NCBI RefSeq assembly: GCF_035917335.1
Contig: NZ_CP109067.1
Span: 5,269,001-5,333,000 of the forward strand
Direction of reading: 5' to 3'
Length of the DNA: 64,000 bases
DNA from: Micromonospora sp. NBC_01813
GTDB lineage: Bacteria > Actinomycetota > Actinomycetes > Mycobacteriales > Micromonosporaceae
Shown piece after piece: positions 24,989-34,757 of the stretch. A program made the translations under genes and the position numbers. The notes below the pieces were generated by a model. It saw only the letters and a program-made list of their open reading frames with translations. It searched no databases and was not told where the DNA came from. Position 1 is the stretch's first letter, and every line of letters starts with the position of its first letter.

Positions 24989-25496
24989 GCTGCTGCGCTG
25001 GCAGTTCGATCTGACCTGGTCGCTGTTCGAGTACCACTTGGAGCGACTGGCCCCGGGTGACTTCCTCGCCGAGCCGGCACCGGTCTGCTGGACGCTTCGG
25101 CAAGCGGACGACGGCAGTTGGGTGCCGGACTGGGCCGACGCCGAGCCGGATCCGGTCCCGGTGCCGACGATCGCCTGGCTCAGCTGGCACATCGGCTGGT
25201 GGTGGACCGTCGCGATCGACCATGTCGAAGGACGAACGCCACCTGACCGTACGGACATCCGCTGGCCGGGCGGTGGCGAGCCGACCGTCAATTGGCTTCG
25301 GGAGCTGCGTACGCGCTGGACGGCGCTGCTGGGCCGGCTCACCGACGCCGACCTGGACCGGCCCGTTGCCTATCCATGGCCCGCCGAGGCCGGGCTGAGC
25401 CTCGCCCACCTGGCCGGCTGGGTCAACGCGGAGCTGATGAAGAACGCCGCGGAGATCGGCCAGCTCCGCATGATCCGGGCGGCGGGCTCGCCCTAA
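24957..25496 (+). CDS. DinB-like putative metal-dependent protein
   Basis: A 179-residue helical-bundle protein. Likely metal ligands are His78 in AWLSWHIGWWW, His89 in AIDHVEGR and His151 in LAHLAGWVNAEL, the three-His arrangement of DinB/DUF664 proteins. The first helix RVELLRWQFDLTWSLFEYHL is also typical. Members act as thiol-dependent transferases or are of unknown function. The gene overlaps the small helical protein's 3' end by 32 bases in another frame, so the two are probably co-transcribed, though no functional link to the island is evident. Confidence 0.8.
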   Translation: MITPMQSPRVELLRWQFDLTWSLFEYHLERLAPGDFLAEPAPVCWTLRQADDGSWVPDWADAEPDPVPVPTIAWLSWHIGWWWTVAIDHVEGRTPPDRTDIRWPGGGEPTVNWLRELRTRWTALLGRLTDADLDRPVAYPWPAEAGLSLAHLAGWVNAELMKNAAEIGQLRMIRAAGSP

Positions 25497-25672
25497 CCAG
25501 TTTCTGACCGGCACGGGACATCACCCCGCCAGACAACTGTCTGCATTGTTTTTCAGATAGGTGATTGTCTAAGTAATTTTGCCGTGATAGCGCTTGCATC
25601 AACATCGACAAGCAACAAAACTGTCAATGATCTAGCAAGCCTGCGATTCCCAGTCCCATTCAGGAGGGAACA

Positions 25673-26539
25673 GTGCGGATCCGTAGCATCTCGAGCAGGT
25701 CGACGCGGCTGCTCGCAGTAGCAGTCGGCGCGATCACCGCCGGCGTACTCGCCCTGCCACCCGCTGGGGCAGCCGCTCCCGCGGTCTACACCGCCAACGA
25801 ACTCGCCACGGTCAGCGACCTGGTGGAAGCCTCCGGCGTCGAAGGCATCGCCTGGTACGTCGACAGTGCCTCCGGCCGCGTCGTGGTGACCGCCGACAGC
25901 AGCGTCTCGCGGGCCGAACTCGCGAAGGTCAGGCTGGCCGCTCGCGGGATGGCCGGCGCGATCCGGGTGGAGCGCACCTCCGGCGTGTTCACAACACTGG
26001 TCTCGTCCGGCGACCCGATCTACGGCAGCGGCGGCCGTTGCTCGCTCGGATTCAACGTCGTCAGCGGCAGCACCTACTACTTCCTCACCGCCGGGCACTG
26101 CGGCGAGGTGGTCAGCACCTGGTACAGCAACTCCGCGCAGAGCACCCTGATCGGCCCGACCGTCGACTACAGCTTCCCCGGCGACGACTACGGCCTGGTC
26201 CGCTACGACAACCCGGCGCAGAGCCACCCGGGCGGCTTCACCGTCGGCGACGCCTCCGTCGGACAGTCGGTGACCCGCACCGGCTCGACGACCGGCACCC
26301 ACACCGGTTCGGTGACCGGCCTCAACGCCCGGGTCCGCTACCTGGGCAGCGGGGTCGTACGCGGTCTGATCCAGACCAACGTGTGCGCCGAGCCGGGTGA
26401 CTCCGGTGGCCCGCTCTACTCCGGCTCCACCGCGCTCGGCCTCACCTCTGGCGGCAGCGGCAACTGCCGGACCGGCGGCACGACCTTCTACCAGCCGGTC
26501 CGTGAGGCGGCCGACGCGTACGACGTCACCATCTACTGA
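25673..26539 (+). CDS. Secreted S1 family serine protease (streptogrisin/alpha-lytic type)
   Basis: A 288-residue protease with a signal peptide ([20 protein letters not shown]), a short pro-region (about 36-110) and a chymotrypsin-fold domain. The triad is visible: His142 in LTAGHCGE, Asp172 in DDYGLVRY and Ser244 in [14 protein letters not shown]. Cysteine pairs flank His and Ser, as in streptogrisins. The GTG start is preceded by AGGAGGG. It acts outside the cell as a digestive or processing protease. The pro-region is shorter than in many relatives. The preceding 170 bases are AT-rich and likely hold the promoter. Confidence 0.95.
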   Translation: MRIRSISSRSTRLLAVAVGAITAGVLALPPAGAAAPAVYTANELATVSDLVEASGVEGIAWYVDSASGRVVVTADSSVSRAELAKVRLAARGMAGAIRVERTSGVFTTLVSSGDPIYGSGGRCSLGFNVVSGSTYYFLTAGHCGEVVSTWYSNSAQSTLIGPTVDYSFPGDDYGLVRYDNPAQSHPGGFTVGDASVGQSVTRTGSTTGTHTGSVTGLNARVRYLGSGVVRGLIQTNVCAEPGDSGGPLYSGSTALGLTSGGSGNCRTGGTTFYQPVREAADAYDVTIY

Positions 26540-26554
26540 CGATCCGCCAGAGCG

Positions 26555-27721
26555 CTAAGGACCATCAGCGACAGCGCCGGTCGGTGGGCTGCTCAGCCCG
26601 CCGACCGGCGTTCGCCGGTCGGCGAGCGCATCGACCACGACGCCGACCTGCCGGTAGAAGACCCGAGGAAGCTCCGGCGAGGCGGCGCCGTAGCGGTCCA
26701 GCGCCTGGCTCAGAACACGGGCCTGCAGCGCCGCCGACGTCACCCCTTGGAAGGAGGTCGGGTTGACGCTGCGGATGGCGTCGCCGAGCACCAGGAAACC
26801 GGACGGGATCCGGTCCAGCCGCTCCACATGGCGGCGCTGGTCGGTGGGTATCCGATAGGTCCGCACCGGGCTCAGCGGTTCGGCTCGGGCGAGGACCTCG
26901 GCGATCGTGGGCGACGGAAGCGAACGGGCGAAGGCCCCGTACTCCGCCGGATCGCTCGGCGGCACCTCACCGTCGCAGGAGCCCAGGGTGATCATCCACC
27001 GTTCGCCCTCGATCGGCACCATGATGCCCAGCCGATGGCTATCGGACGGGTCGCCGAGCATGACCGCGGCCGTGCCGACCAGACCGTTCGGGTCGCGACG
27101 AACCACCTGCGACGCGTACGCCAGGTCGACGTGCACCGCCGAGGCATCCGGCGCGGGAAAGCCCAACCTGGCCAGCTGATCCAGAAACTGGGTGTTGCGC
27201 CCCGGGCAGGCGACGACCAGGTCCGCGTGGTGCGTGACGGCGTCGACCCGGACACCGGTGACCCGGCCGGCCGCGACGACGAGACCGTCCACCGCTGTCC
27301 GGTCGACGATGGAGACGTTGGTCCGCTGCCGCAGCAGGCACTGCCGGATGGCGCCCTCCAGCAGCGGCTGGCTCATCGACATGGCGGGCCGGCCGAGGTC
27401 GAGGCGCATCCGGTCGTCGCCGGCCGGCTGCCACGCCAGGTCGGCGGCGGGCAGCGGGACCGCGCCGGCCGCCGCCAGTGCCCCGGCGAGCCTGGGGAAC
27501 CAGCCGTCAAGAAGTCGCTGACCGGCTGCGAGCAGCAGATGGCTGTGCCGGGCCTGCGGCGCGCCGCGGCGCGCGACCGCGTCGTCGGGCAGCCGGTCCC
27601 GTTCCAGGATCGTCACCCGATCGACGTGGTCGCTGAGCACCCGGGCGGTGACCAGGCCGGCGATGCCGGACCCGATCACGATCGCGCTGGTGCCGTCTTT
27701 CGTGCCTGTCGACTGGCCCAC
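26555..27721 (-). CDS. FAD-dependent oxidoreductase/monooxygenase-like protein
   Basis: A 388-residue flavoprotein. The N-terminal Rossmann motif is IVIGSGIAGLVTARVLSDHV with the ribose-binding acid in ILERD. The second FAD motif is FLVLGDAIRSVNPTSFQGVT near residue 330. The layout is that of the group A aromatic hydroxylase superfamily (geranylgeranyl reductase/styrene monooxygenase-like), with the substrate domain between the two motifs. The substrate is unknown. It lies 15 bases after the ferric-reductase-like gene on the same strand, which suggests that the two redox proteins are co-expressed. Confidence 0.85.
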   Translation of the reverse strand: MGQSTGTKDGTSAIVIGSGIAGLVTARVLSDHVDRVTILERDRLPDDAVARRGAPQARHSHLLLAAGQRLLDGWFPRLAGALAAAGAVPLPAADLAWQPAGDDRMRLDLGRPAMSMSQPLLEGAIRQCLLRQRTNVSIVDRTAVDGLVVAAGRVTGVRVDAVTHHADLVVACPGRNTQFLDQLARLGFPAPDASAVHVDLAYASQVVRRDPNGLVGTAAVMLGDPSDSHRLGIMVPIEGERWMITLGSCDGEVPPSDPAEYGAFARSLPSPTIAEVLARAEPLSPVRTYRIPTDQRRHVERLDRIPSGFLVLGDAIRSVNPTSFQGVTSAALQARVLSQALDRYGAASPELPRVFYRQVGVVVDALADRRTPVGGLSSPPTGAVADGP

Positions 27722-27736
27722 TGAGCGCTGGACCGG

Positions 27737-29119
27737 TCAGCCCAGGCCGAAGCGTTCGGCGTGGATCTGCGCGTTGGGCACCCCGATGGCCCGTACGCTG
27801 TCGACCACGGCCGAGGTCAACGCCGGTGGCCCGCAGACGAACACCTCACGTTCGGTGATGTCCGGCACCAGCGCGTGCAGGTTCGCCGGGTCGAACGGCC
27901 GGTTCGGCGGCGAGCCCGCCCCGGTACGGCCGGTCAGCAGGTGCAGTTGGGCACCCCGGTCGGCCGCCAGCCCCTGCAGTTCGCCGAGCAGTACGGCGTC
28001 GGCCTCCTTGGCCGCCCGGTAGAGCACCACTGTGGAGCCGGTGGCTTCCTCCAGCAGGGCCCGGATCGGGGTGACGCCGACGCCGCCGGCGACCAGCAGC
28101 GTCTTGTCCAGTTTGCGGTGCAGGTTGGTGAAGGCGCCGTACGGCCCTTCGATGAAGACCCGGTTGCCGACCTTCAGGTGCCGCAGCCCGGCGCTGGTCT
28201 TACCGGAGGCCTTCGCGGTCAACCGCAGCGAACGCCCGTCGGGCGCCGACGACAACGAGAACGGGTTCGCCTGCCACCAGCGGTTGTGGCCGGGGAAACG
28301 CCAGATGCAGAACTGGCCGGCGCGGGCCGGCAGCCGGTCCAGGTGCCGCCCGGTGACGTGCACCGACACCACGTTGTCGGCCTCGGGGACCACCGCGGCC
28401 ACCCGGAACTGGTGGTACGCGTTGCGCCACAACGGCATGACGGCCCGGTTGACGATCAGGGAGCCGATCACCAGCGCCCACAGCGTCCACCAGTAGATGG
28501 TGGCCGGGGTGGACGAGAAGGTGGTGGCTTCCATGAACTGGTGGACCAGGCCGGCCAGCAGCGCCAGGTAGATGAGTACGTGCAGCGCGTGCCAGGCCTC
28601 GTACGGCAGGCGTCGGCGCACGTACCGGATGGAGACGCCGACCACGACGATCATGATGCCGGCGGCGATCATCCCGAGCAGGGACGCGAGCACCCCGGCC
28701 AGGCTGAGGAACGTCTCGCCGAAGCCCATGTCGTAGAGGGTGGCGTAGCCGGTGATGACCGAGGTCGCGTGCAGCATCACGGTCCAGAACAGGCCGAACC
28801 CGAGCCAGCGGTGCCAGGCGGTGAGCCGGTCCATCCCGAGTCGCCGGTCCAGCCAGGGGATCCGGGCGACCAGCGTCAACTGCAGCATCATGATCATGGC
28901 CGCGTGCAGGCCGAAGAACTTGGCGATCGTCAGCACCGAGTTCTTTCCCTGGCCGTACGCGAAGAAGGAGATTTCGAGAATCAACAGGTTGACCAGCACC
29001 ACGCCGACCAGCGTCCAGCGCGCCAGTGTCATCGGTGGGATGCCGGTCGGGGGGGTCGGGGGGGTGGTCGCCGCCATCGAGCGTCTCGCTCGGGTCGGAT
29101 CGCCGTACAACCGGCTCAC
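27737..29119 (-). CDS. Membrane flavocytochrome, ferric-reductase-like oxidoreductase
   Basis: A 460-residue protein. An N-terminal Pro-rich lead is followed by six membrane helices (about 30-225) with paired histidines on two helices (TAWHRWLGFGLFWTVMLH and YEAWHALHVLIYLALLAGLV) that would bind two hemes. A cytosolic reductase part follows: FAD binding at QANPFSLSSAPD, NAD binding at KTLLVAGGVGVTPIRALLEE and the terminal FVCGPPALTSAV. Electrons pass from NAD(P)H via FAD and heme across the membrane. The GTG start at 29119 has AGGGAG 8 bases before it. The acceptor (ferric iron, oxygen or a partner) cannot be told. Confidence 0.9.
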   Translation of the reverse strand: MSRLYGDPTRARRSMAATTPPTPPTGIPPMTLARWTLVGVVLVNLLILEISFFAYGQGKNSVLTIAKFFGLHAAMIMMLQLTLVARIPWLDRRLGMDRLTAWHRWLGFGLFWTVMLHATSVITGYATLYDMGFGETFLSLAGVLASLLGMIAAGIMIVVVGVSIRYVRRRLPYEAWHALHVLIYLALLAGLVHQFMEATTFSSTPATIYWWTLWALVIGSLIVNRAVMPLWRNAYHQFRVAAVVPEADNVVSVHVTGRHLDRLPARAGQFCIWRFPGHNRWWQANPFSLSSAPDGRSLRLTAKASGKTSAGLRHLKVGNRVFIEGPYGAFTNLHRKLDKTLLVAGGVGVTPIRALLEEATGSTVVLYRAAKEADAVLLGELQGLAADRGAQLHLLTGRTGAGSPPNRPFDPANLHALVPDITEREVFVCGPPALTSAVVDSVRAIGVPNAQIHAERFGLG

Positions 29120-29363
29120 TGCCTTGCTCCCTGCTATCCGCTACTATCGATCAAGTTCGAAAAGGTGTCCCGCCGTCGGCATTGGTGGTAGCCGACCGGC
29201 ATCCGGGACCGGATCGATCATCGAGCGGGCAGCGCGGCCACACTTGGTGGAACTCTGAGGATTTGCTGAGGAATCAGCATGCGGGCGCACCGCAGGCATG
29301 CCCAAGAACGGACAACGCCTGCGACGCGCTCACCCGGGGCGAAATCAGACAATGTGCTCCGAA

Positions 29364-30719
<1,356 letters not shown>

Positions 30720-30778
30720 CTAACAAGGGTCACGATCCTGGTGGACGTGGCCGCGAGGATCAGCAGGAGGCGGCGACG

Positions 30779-31831
30779 GTGTACGACGTGGTGCTGCTGA
30801 CGCTCGGCAGTCAGCCGGACGCGGGCTGCGACGGCATCTGCGGCGCCGGCTGCGGCCCGGCCGCCGATGCGAGCAAGCCCAACCGCCCCGAGCCGGACTC
30901 CGCAGGCCCGGCCGCCTGCGCCGAACCGGTCCGGGTGCCGGTGCTGGCCTGCCGGGACGCGCTGGTCGCGGCCGGTGCCCGGGTCGAGACGGTCACCGCC
31001 CGCTCGGACCGGGAGATCGACGAGGTGATCGCCCGACTGGACGGACCGGCCCGCCCGGACGGCCTGACCTGGCCGGACGACGACGGCAAGACCCGGCTGA
31101 TCGTCGCCGCCGCGACCGATGGGCAGCTGCGGGCCGTGCTGCGCCGGATGGTACGTCGCTATTCCCCACCGCCGAGCCGACGACCGGCCGACCTGGCCGG
31201 CAACCGGACCCTGCCGGACCTGCCGGCGCTCGGGATCCTGCCACTCGACCCGGCGGGTCTGCGCGGTACGACGAGGTCGGCGGCGGACGCCGGGAACACC
31301 CCGGCCACCGATCTGGTCGGCCGGCTCGGGCTGCCCCGGGAGCCGGCCGCCGTCGCCGCCGCGGTCGTCGACGGACGGGTACGGCGGCTGGATCTCCTGC
31401 GTACCGATGGGGGTTCGGTGACCTTGGACGGCGCGTTGCTGGGCGGCGCCGACGAGCGCAACCACCCGCTACCCTGGCGCGGGCGGATCGAAGTCGATGA
31501 CGCCGTGTTGAGCGCCGGCAACGACCCGCTGCTGGCCTGCGTGGTGGCCAACGCCGACGGGTACGCCCGACTGGCCGAGGTCGAGTTGGTGACCCGGGCG
31601 GACCCGTCCGACGGGATACTGGAGGTGGCGGTCGCGGTGCCGGTGGTGACCAGGTCGTGGTGGCGTCGCGACCGGATGCGCATCGAGGTACGCCGGGCCA
31701 GGGGTCGGGCGGCGGCGGTCACGCCGCGCGATGGCGAACTACCGTTCGTCGACGACGGGGTAACGGGCTCATTGACCCGGAAACGGTCCTGGTGGGTGGA
31801 ACCGGGTGCCTGGGCCGTGTACACGCATTGA
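30779..31831 (+). CDS. Diacylglycerol kinase-like protein (degenerate)
   Basis: A 350-residue protein that starts VYDVVLLTLGSQPDAG at a GTG with GGAGG upstream. The C-terminal half (about 190-350) resembles the DAG/lipid-kinase accessory domain: VRRLDLL, a VVANADGYARLAEVEL strand pair, SDGILEVAVAVPVV, and FVDDGVTGSL before the end. The N-terminal half keeps an alpha/beta pattern, but I do not see the GGDGT nucleotide loop of active lipid kinases. The catalytic activity is therefore doubtful. It sits divergent from purA, an arrangement I recall from related actinomycetes. Confidence 0.6.
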   Translation: MYDVVLLTLGSQPDAGCDGICGAGCGPAADASKPNRPEPDSAGPAACAEPVRVPVLACRDALVAAGARVETVTARSDREIDEVIARLDGPARPDGLTWPDDDGKTRLIVAAATDGQLRAVLRRMVRRYSPPPSRRPADLAGNRTLPDLPALGILPLDPAGLRGTTRSAADAGNTPATDLVGRLGLPREPAAVAAAVVDGRVRRLDLLRTDGGSVTLDGALLGGADERNHPLPWRGRIEVDDAVLSAGNDPLLACVVANADGYARLAEVELVTRADPSDGILEVAVAVPVVTRSWWRRDRMRIEVRRARGRAAAVTPRDGELPFVDDGVTGSLTRKRSWWVEPGAWAVYTH

Positions 31832-31905
31832 CCTGGTATGCGACGCTAAGTAGCGACTGACCTGCACATCCTCGGGCGAGCGCGGGGGCGAGGAGGGGAG
31901 TAGCA

Positions 31906-33987
31906 GTGCACGAGCAGACCGATCCGGCGCGGATGACCGGCAACGGGGGCGCGACGGCCGAGGAACCGTTCTGGCCGCCGGACGAGATCGTCGCCACTTC
32001 CCACAGTGACCGGACGATCGCGGTGCCACTCGTGCCGCCGCCACCGCCGGTGGCGGCGGGTGCCGGACCGGCCGCGCCGGCAGCGCCGGGCGGACCGAGC
32101 GGGCCGACCGCGCCAGGCGCGCCACCGGCCGAGGTACGGGCGGCCGACCGCGACCCCGAGTTGCCGCAGTCGCCGGTCTCCCCCTGGGCGCAGCCGCCAC
32201 GTCGACTGGCGACCCGCCCCCCGGGCACCCCCGACGACGGGCCGGACCAACGAGGCGCGCTGGCCCCGGCGCCACGCCGCTCGCCGGAGCAGCCGGCACC
32301 GGCCGCCGATCCGGTAGCGATGGAGCCGGCCGCCGATCCGGTGGCGGCGGAGGCCGCTGGTCGGCCTCATCCGACGCCGCCCCGCCCGGGGCCGACCCAT
32401 CCCAGTTCGCCGCATCCTGGGCCGAACCGGCCGGCTCCCCCGCCGGGCCAGACCCCGACACCACCGCCACCACCGCCACCGGGTCCCGGCCGGCCGACCC
32501 GGCCCGCTGACGTCATCCCGGGTCAGCCCGGCGACGTGGCATCGGTGCAGCCTGCCGATCCGTGGGCCCCGCCGGCCGACTCCGGGCCGCCCCCGCCAGC
32601 GACCGGCTGGGACGACTGGACGCCGACGGATGACGGTGGCTGGTCGCCGCCGCAGCCCGCGCCGGCACCGCACCAGCAGGCTGGGACGTACCAGCAGATC
32701 GGTCCGGGCGTCACCGAGCTACCTCGGCAACCGTACGAGGAAGTGCCCGGCGTGCACCGGATGCCGGCACCACCCACGCCTGCCGTTCCCGGCTCGGCAT
32801 ACCCGGTGCCACCGGGTGTGCTGGGCTCGGCCGCCGACCACGCTCCGTACCAACCGGCGCCGTACCAGCAACCGACGCCGCCGCCGTCCTACCAGCAACC
32901 GGCACCGCCAGCGCAACCGCCGTCCTACCAGCCGGCGTCGTACCCGCCGCCTGGGCCGCTGCCCCCGCACCCGGCCGGTCACGTCCCCTACCCGGCCGGC
33001 CCGACGCCGTACGCCGCCGGGCCGGATGCGCCAGCCGGCTGGCCCGACGACTCGTTCGTGCCGACCGCGGAGGAGTTCGCACAGCGGCGCGCGACCAAAC
33101 CGGCGAACCCACTCGCGTCGATGGGTATGCGGGCCGCGCTCAACCGCACCACGCTCGGCCTGGTGAAGCTGCCACCCGCGCAGTACGAGCAGGAGATCCG
33201 TCGGGACATCGAGATGGTGCGGCGCAACTTCGGTGGGCTGCGGCAGGTGACCGTGGTCAACCCGAAGGGCGGTGCCGGCAAGACGGTCGCCATCCTGATG
33301 CTGGCCATGACGTTCGGGCAGAAGCGCGGCGGCTACGTGCTCGCCTGGGACAACAACGAGACGCAGGGCACCCTGGGCATGCGCGCCCAGCAGGACTTCC
33401 ACTCCCGCACCGTGCGCGACATGCTCCGCGACCTGCGCCAGTTCCAGGGGGCCCACGGCCGGGTCGGTGACCTGTCGCAGTACGTCCGGGCGCAGGGCGA
33501 GGGCATGTTCGACGTACTCGCCTCGGACGAGTCGGCCACCGCCGGTGAGATGCTCACCGCCGCTGCCTTCGCCGAGATCCGCGAGGTCGTCAGCCGCTTC
33601 TACAAGTTGATCTTCGTGGACACCGGCAACAACGTCCGCGCCCAGAACTGGCAGGCGGCGATCGACGCCACCGACCAGCTCGTGGTGACCATGTCCGCGC
33701 GCAACGACTCCGCCGAGCCGGCTGCCCGGATGCTCGATCACCTGGAGCAGACCGGCCGGCAACGGCTGGTCCGGCAGGCGGTCACGGTGATCTCCATGCC
33801 GCCGTCGCGCCGGGAGATCGACCTGGAGCCGATCCAGCGACACTTCGCCGCCCGGACCCGCACGGTCCTGCTCGCACCGTACGAGCGGATCATCGACAGC
33901 GGCGAACCGATCCGGTACGGGCAGCTGTCGTCGACCTTCCGTCAGTCCTGGCTCAAGATCGGTGCCGCGGTGTCGGAAGGGCTGTGA
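31906..33987 (+). CDS. MinD/ParA-like ATPase with Pro-rich N-terminus (EspI-like)
   Basis: A 693-residue protein. Residues 1-380 are disordered and very rich in Pro, with repeated short motifs such as SYQQPAPPAQPPSYQPASYP. The remaining part is a MinD-type ATPase with a deviant Walker A (VVNPKGGAGKTVAILML), a switch region WDNNETQGTLGMR and Walker B LIFVDTGNNVRAQ. The same plan occurs in EspI/type VII secretion-linked MinD proteins of actinobacteria. It could position or regulate a membrane machine. No ESX genes lie in the window. The GTG start has GGGGAG upstream. Confidence 0.85.
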   Translation: MHEQTDPARMTGNGGATAEEPFWPPDEIVATSHSDRTIAVPLVPPPPPVAAGAGPAAPAAPGGPSGPTAPGAPPAEVRAADRDPELPQSPVSPWAQPPRRLATRPPGTPDDGPDQRGALAPAPRRSPEQPAPAADPVAMEPAADPVAAEAAGRPHPTPPRPGPTHPSSPHPGPNRPAPPPGQTPTPPPPPPPGPGRPTRPADVIPGQPGDVASVQPADPWAPPADSGPPPPATGWDDWTPTDDGGWSPPQPAPAPHQQAGTYQQIGPGVTELPRQPYEEVPGVHRMPAPPTPAVPGSAYPVPPGVLGSAADHAPYQPAPYQQPTPPPSYQQPAPPAQPPSYQPASYPPPGPLPPHPAGHVPYPAGPTPYAAGPDAPAGWPDDSFVPTAEEFAQRRATKPANPLASMGMRAALNRTTLGLVKLPPAQYEQEIRRDIEMVRRNFGGLRQVTVVNPKGGAGKTVAILMLAMTFGQKRGGYVLAWDNNETQGTLGMRAQQDFHSRTVRDMLRDLRQFQGAHGRVGDLSQYVRAQGEGMFDVLASDESATAGEMLTAAAFAEIREVVSRFYKLIFVDTGNNVRAQNWQAAIDATDQLVVTMSARNDSAEPAARMLDHLEQTGRQRLVRQAVTVISMPPSRREIDLEPIQRHFAARTRTVLLAPYERIIDSGEPIRYGQLSSTFRQSWLKIGAAVSEGL

Positions 33988-34059
33988 CCCGGCCGGGCAG
34001 CAGGGTTGTGACCCGGCCGGGCAGCGCCTCGGCCGGGTCGGATCGGGCGGATCGAAGGC

Positions 34060-34497
34060 TCAGCTGCCGGCCAGGGCGTCCCCGGCTGCCGGGTCGCAGT
34101 CGCGCAGGAACTGCGCGCACCGCGCCGCCTCGTCGGACTCGCCGATTTCCCCGGCCGCCCGCGACAGCAGGTGCAGGCAGGCAAGGAAACCCTGGTTGGG
34201 CCGGTGGGACCAGGGCACCGGGCCGTGACCCTTCCAGCCACTGCGACGCAGCTGGTCCAGCCCACGGTGATACCCGGTACGCGCGTACGCGTACGCGGTG
34301 ACGACCGCGCCCTTGGCGAACGCACGCTGGGCAAGCACCGCCCACGCCCGACTGTAGGTGGGGTGACGACCGGTGGCGGCGGCGTACGCCTCCTCGGTAT
34401 CCACCTGGGCGGCCTCGGCGAGTGCCGCCTCGGCCTGCTCGTCGCCGGGAAGCAAAGTGGCCGGCGGCTCGGGCAACAGGTTCTGCATTTGGCCCAT
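34060..34497 (-). CDS. DUF3151 family protein
   Basis: A 145-residue, mostly helical protein: MQNLLPEPPATLLPGDEQAE, then YSRAWAVLAQRAFAKGAVVT, GYHRGLDQLRRSGWKGHGPV and WSHRPNQGFLACLHLL. This is the invariant pattern of the actinobacterial DUF3151 family. The gene is conserved and single-copy but has no known function. It converges on the EspI-like ATPase gene; between them lies a direct repeat of TGTGACCCGGCCGGGCAGC (33985-34003 and 34006-34024). Confidence 0.9.
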   Translation of the reverse strand: MGQMQNLLPEPPATLLPGDEQAEAALAEAAQVDTEEAYAAATGRHPTYSRAWAVLAQRAFAKGAVVTAYAYARTGYHRGLDQLRRSGWKGHGPVPWSHRPNQGFLACLHLLSRAAGEIGESDEAARCAQFLRDCDPAAGDALAGS

Positions 34498-34625
34498 TCA
34501 ACCCGGATTTGCCGCAGCATGGTGACTGAACGGATGAGTCCTTCGTCACGCGTGTGGCGGGTGTGCGACAAGCGCTACTCGACTAGAAATAGAGGTCCGG
34601 AGCCTCCCCAGGACCCGGTTTGGAA

Positions 34626-34650
34626 GCCCGGTGGCCTCGCGCCACCGGGC
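34626..34650. terminator. Perfect hairpin upstream of LOG-family gene
   Basis: A 10-base perfect stem (34626-34635 with 34641-34650) encloses a 5-base loop and is followed by TTCG. It lies in the 260-base gap between the DUF3151 start and the LOG gene. Both flanking genes point away from it, so it is either an attenuator in the LOG leader or the terminator of an unseen short transcript that may begin near 34520-34580. No gene is visible in the rest of the gap. Confidence 0.5.
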
Positions 34651-34653
34651 TTC

Positions 34654-34703
34654 GCTATGTCCAGGGCCGGGGTGCCGAGCTATGTCCAGGGCCGGGGTGC
34701 CGA
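34654..34703. repeat. Exact tandem duplication of 25 bases
   Basis: The 25-base unit starting GCTATGTCCAGGG occurs twice in direct tandem (34654-34678 and 34679-34703) without mismatch. It lies in the leader of the LOG-family gene, right after the hairpin, and a partial related word TGTCCAGG recurs at 34751-34758 at the start codon. Exact identity points to a recent slip duplication. Confidence 0.75.
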
Positions 34704-34757
34704 CCAAGAAACCAAACGGCCACTCAGCCATTGGCGGCGATAGGAGAAAATGTCCAG

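Noticed and set aside
32300-33060. DNA repeats in the Pro-rich part of the EspI-like gene as a mobile or CRISPR-like element
   Set aside because: The repeats follow codon usage for Pro/Tyr/Gln/Ala and keep the reading frame, so they reflect a disordered protein region.
31906-33100. Long open frames on the minus strand opposite the Pro-rich ATPase and other genes
   Set aside because: They are open only because high GC removes stop codons. Their products are Arg/Pro/Gly-rich without motifs and cover clear genes on the plus strand.
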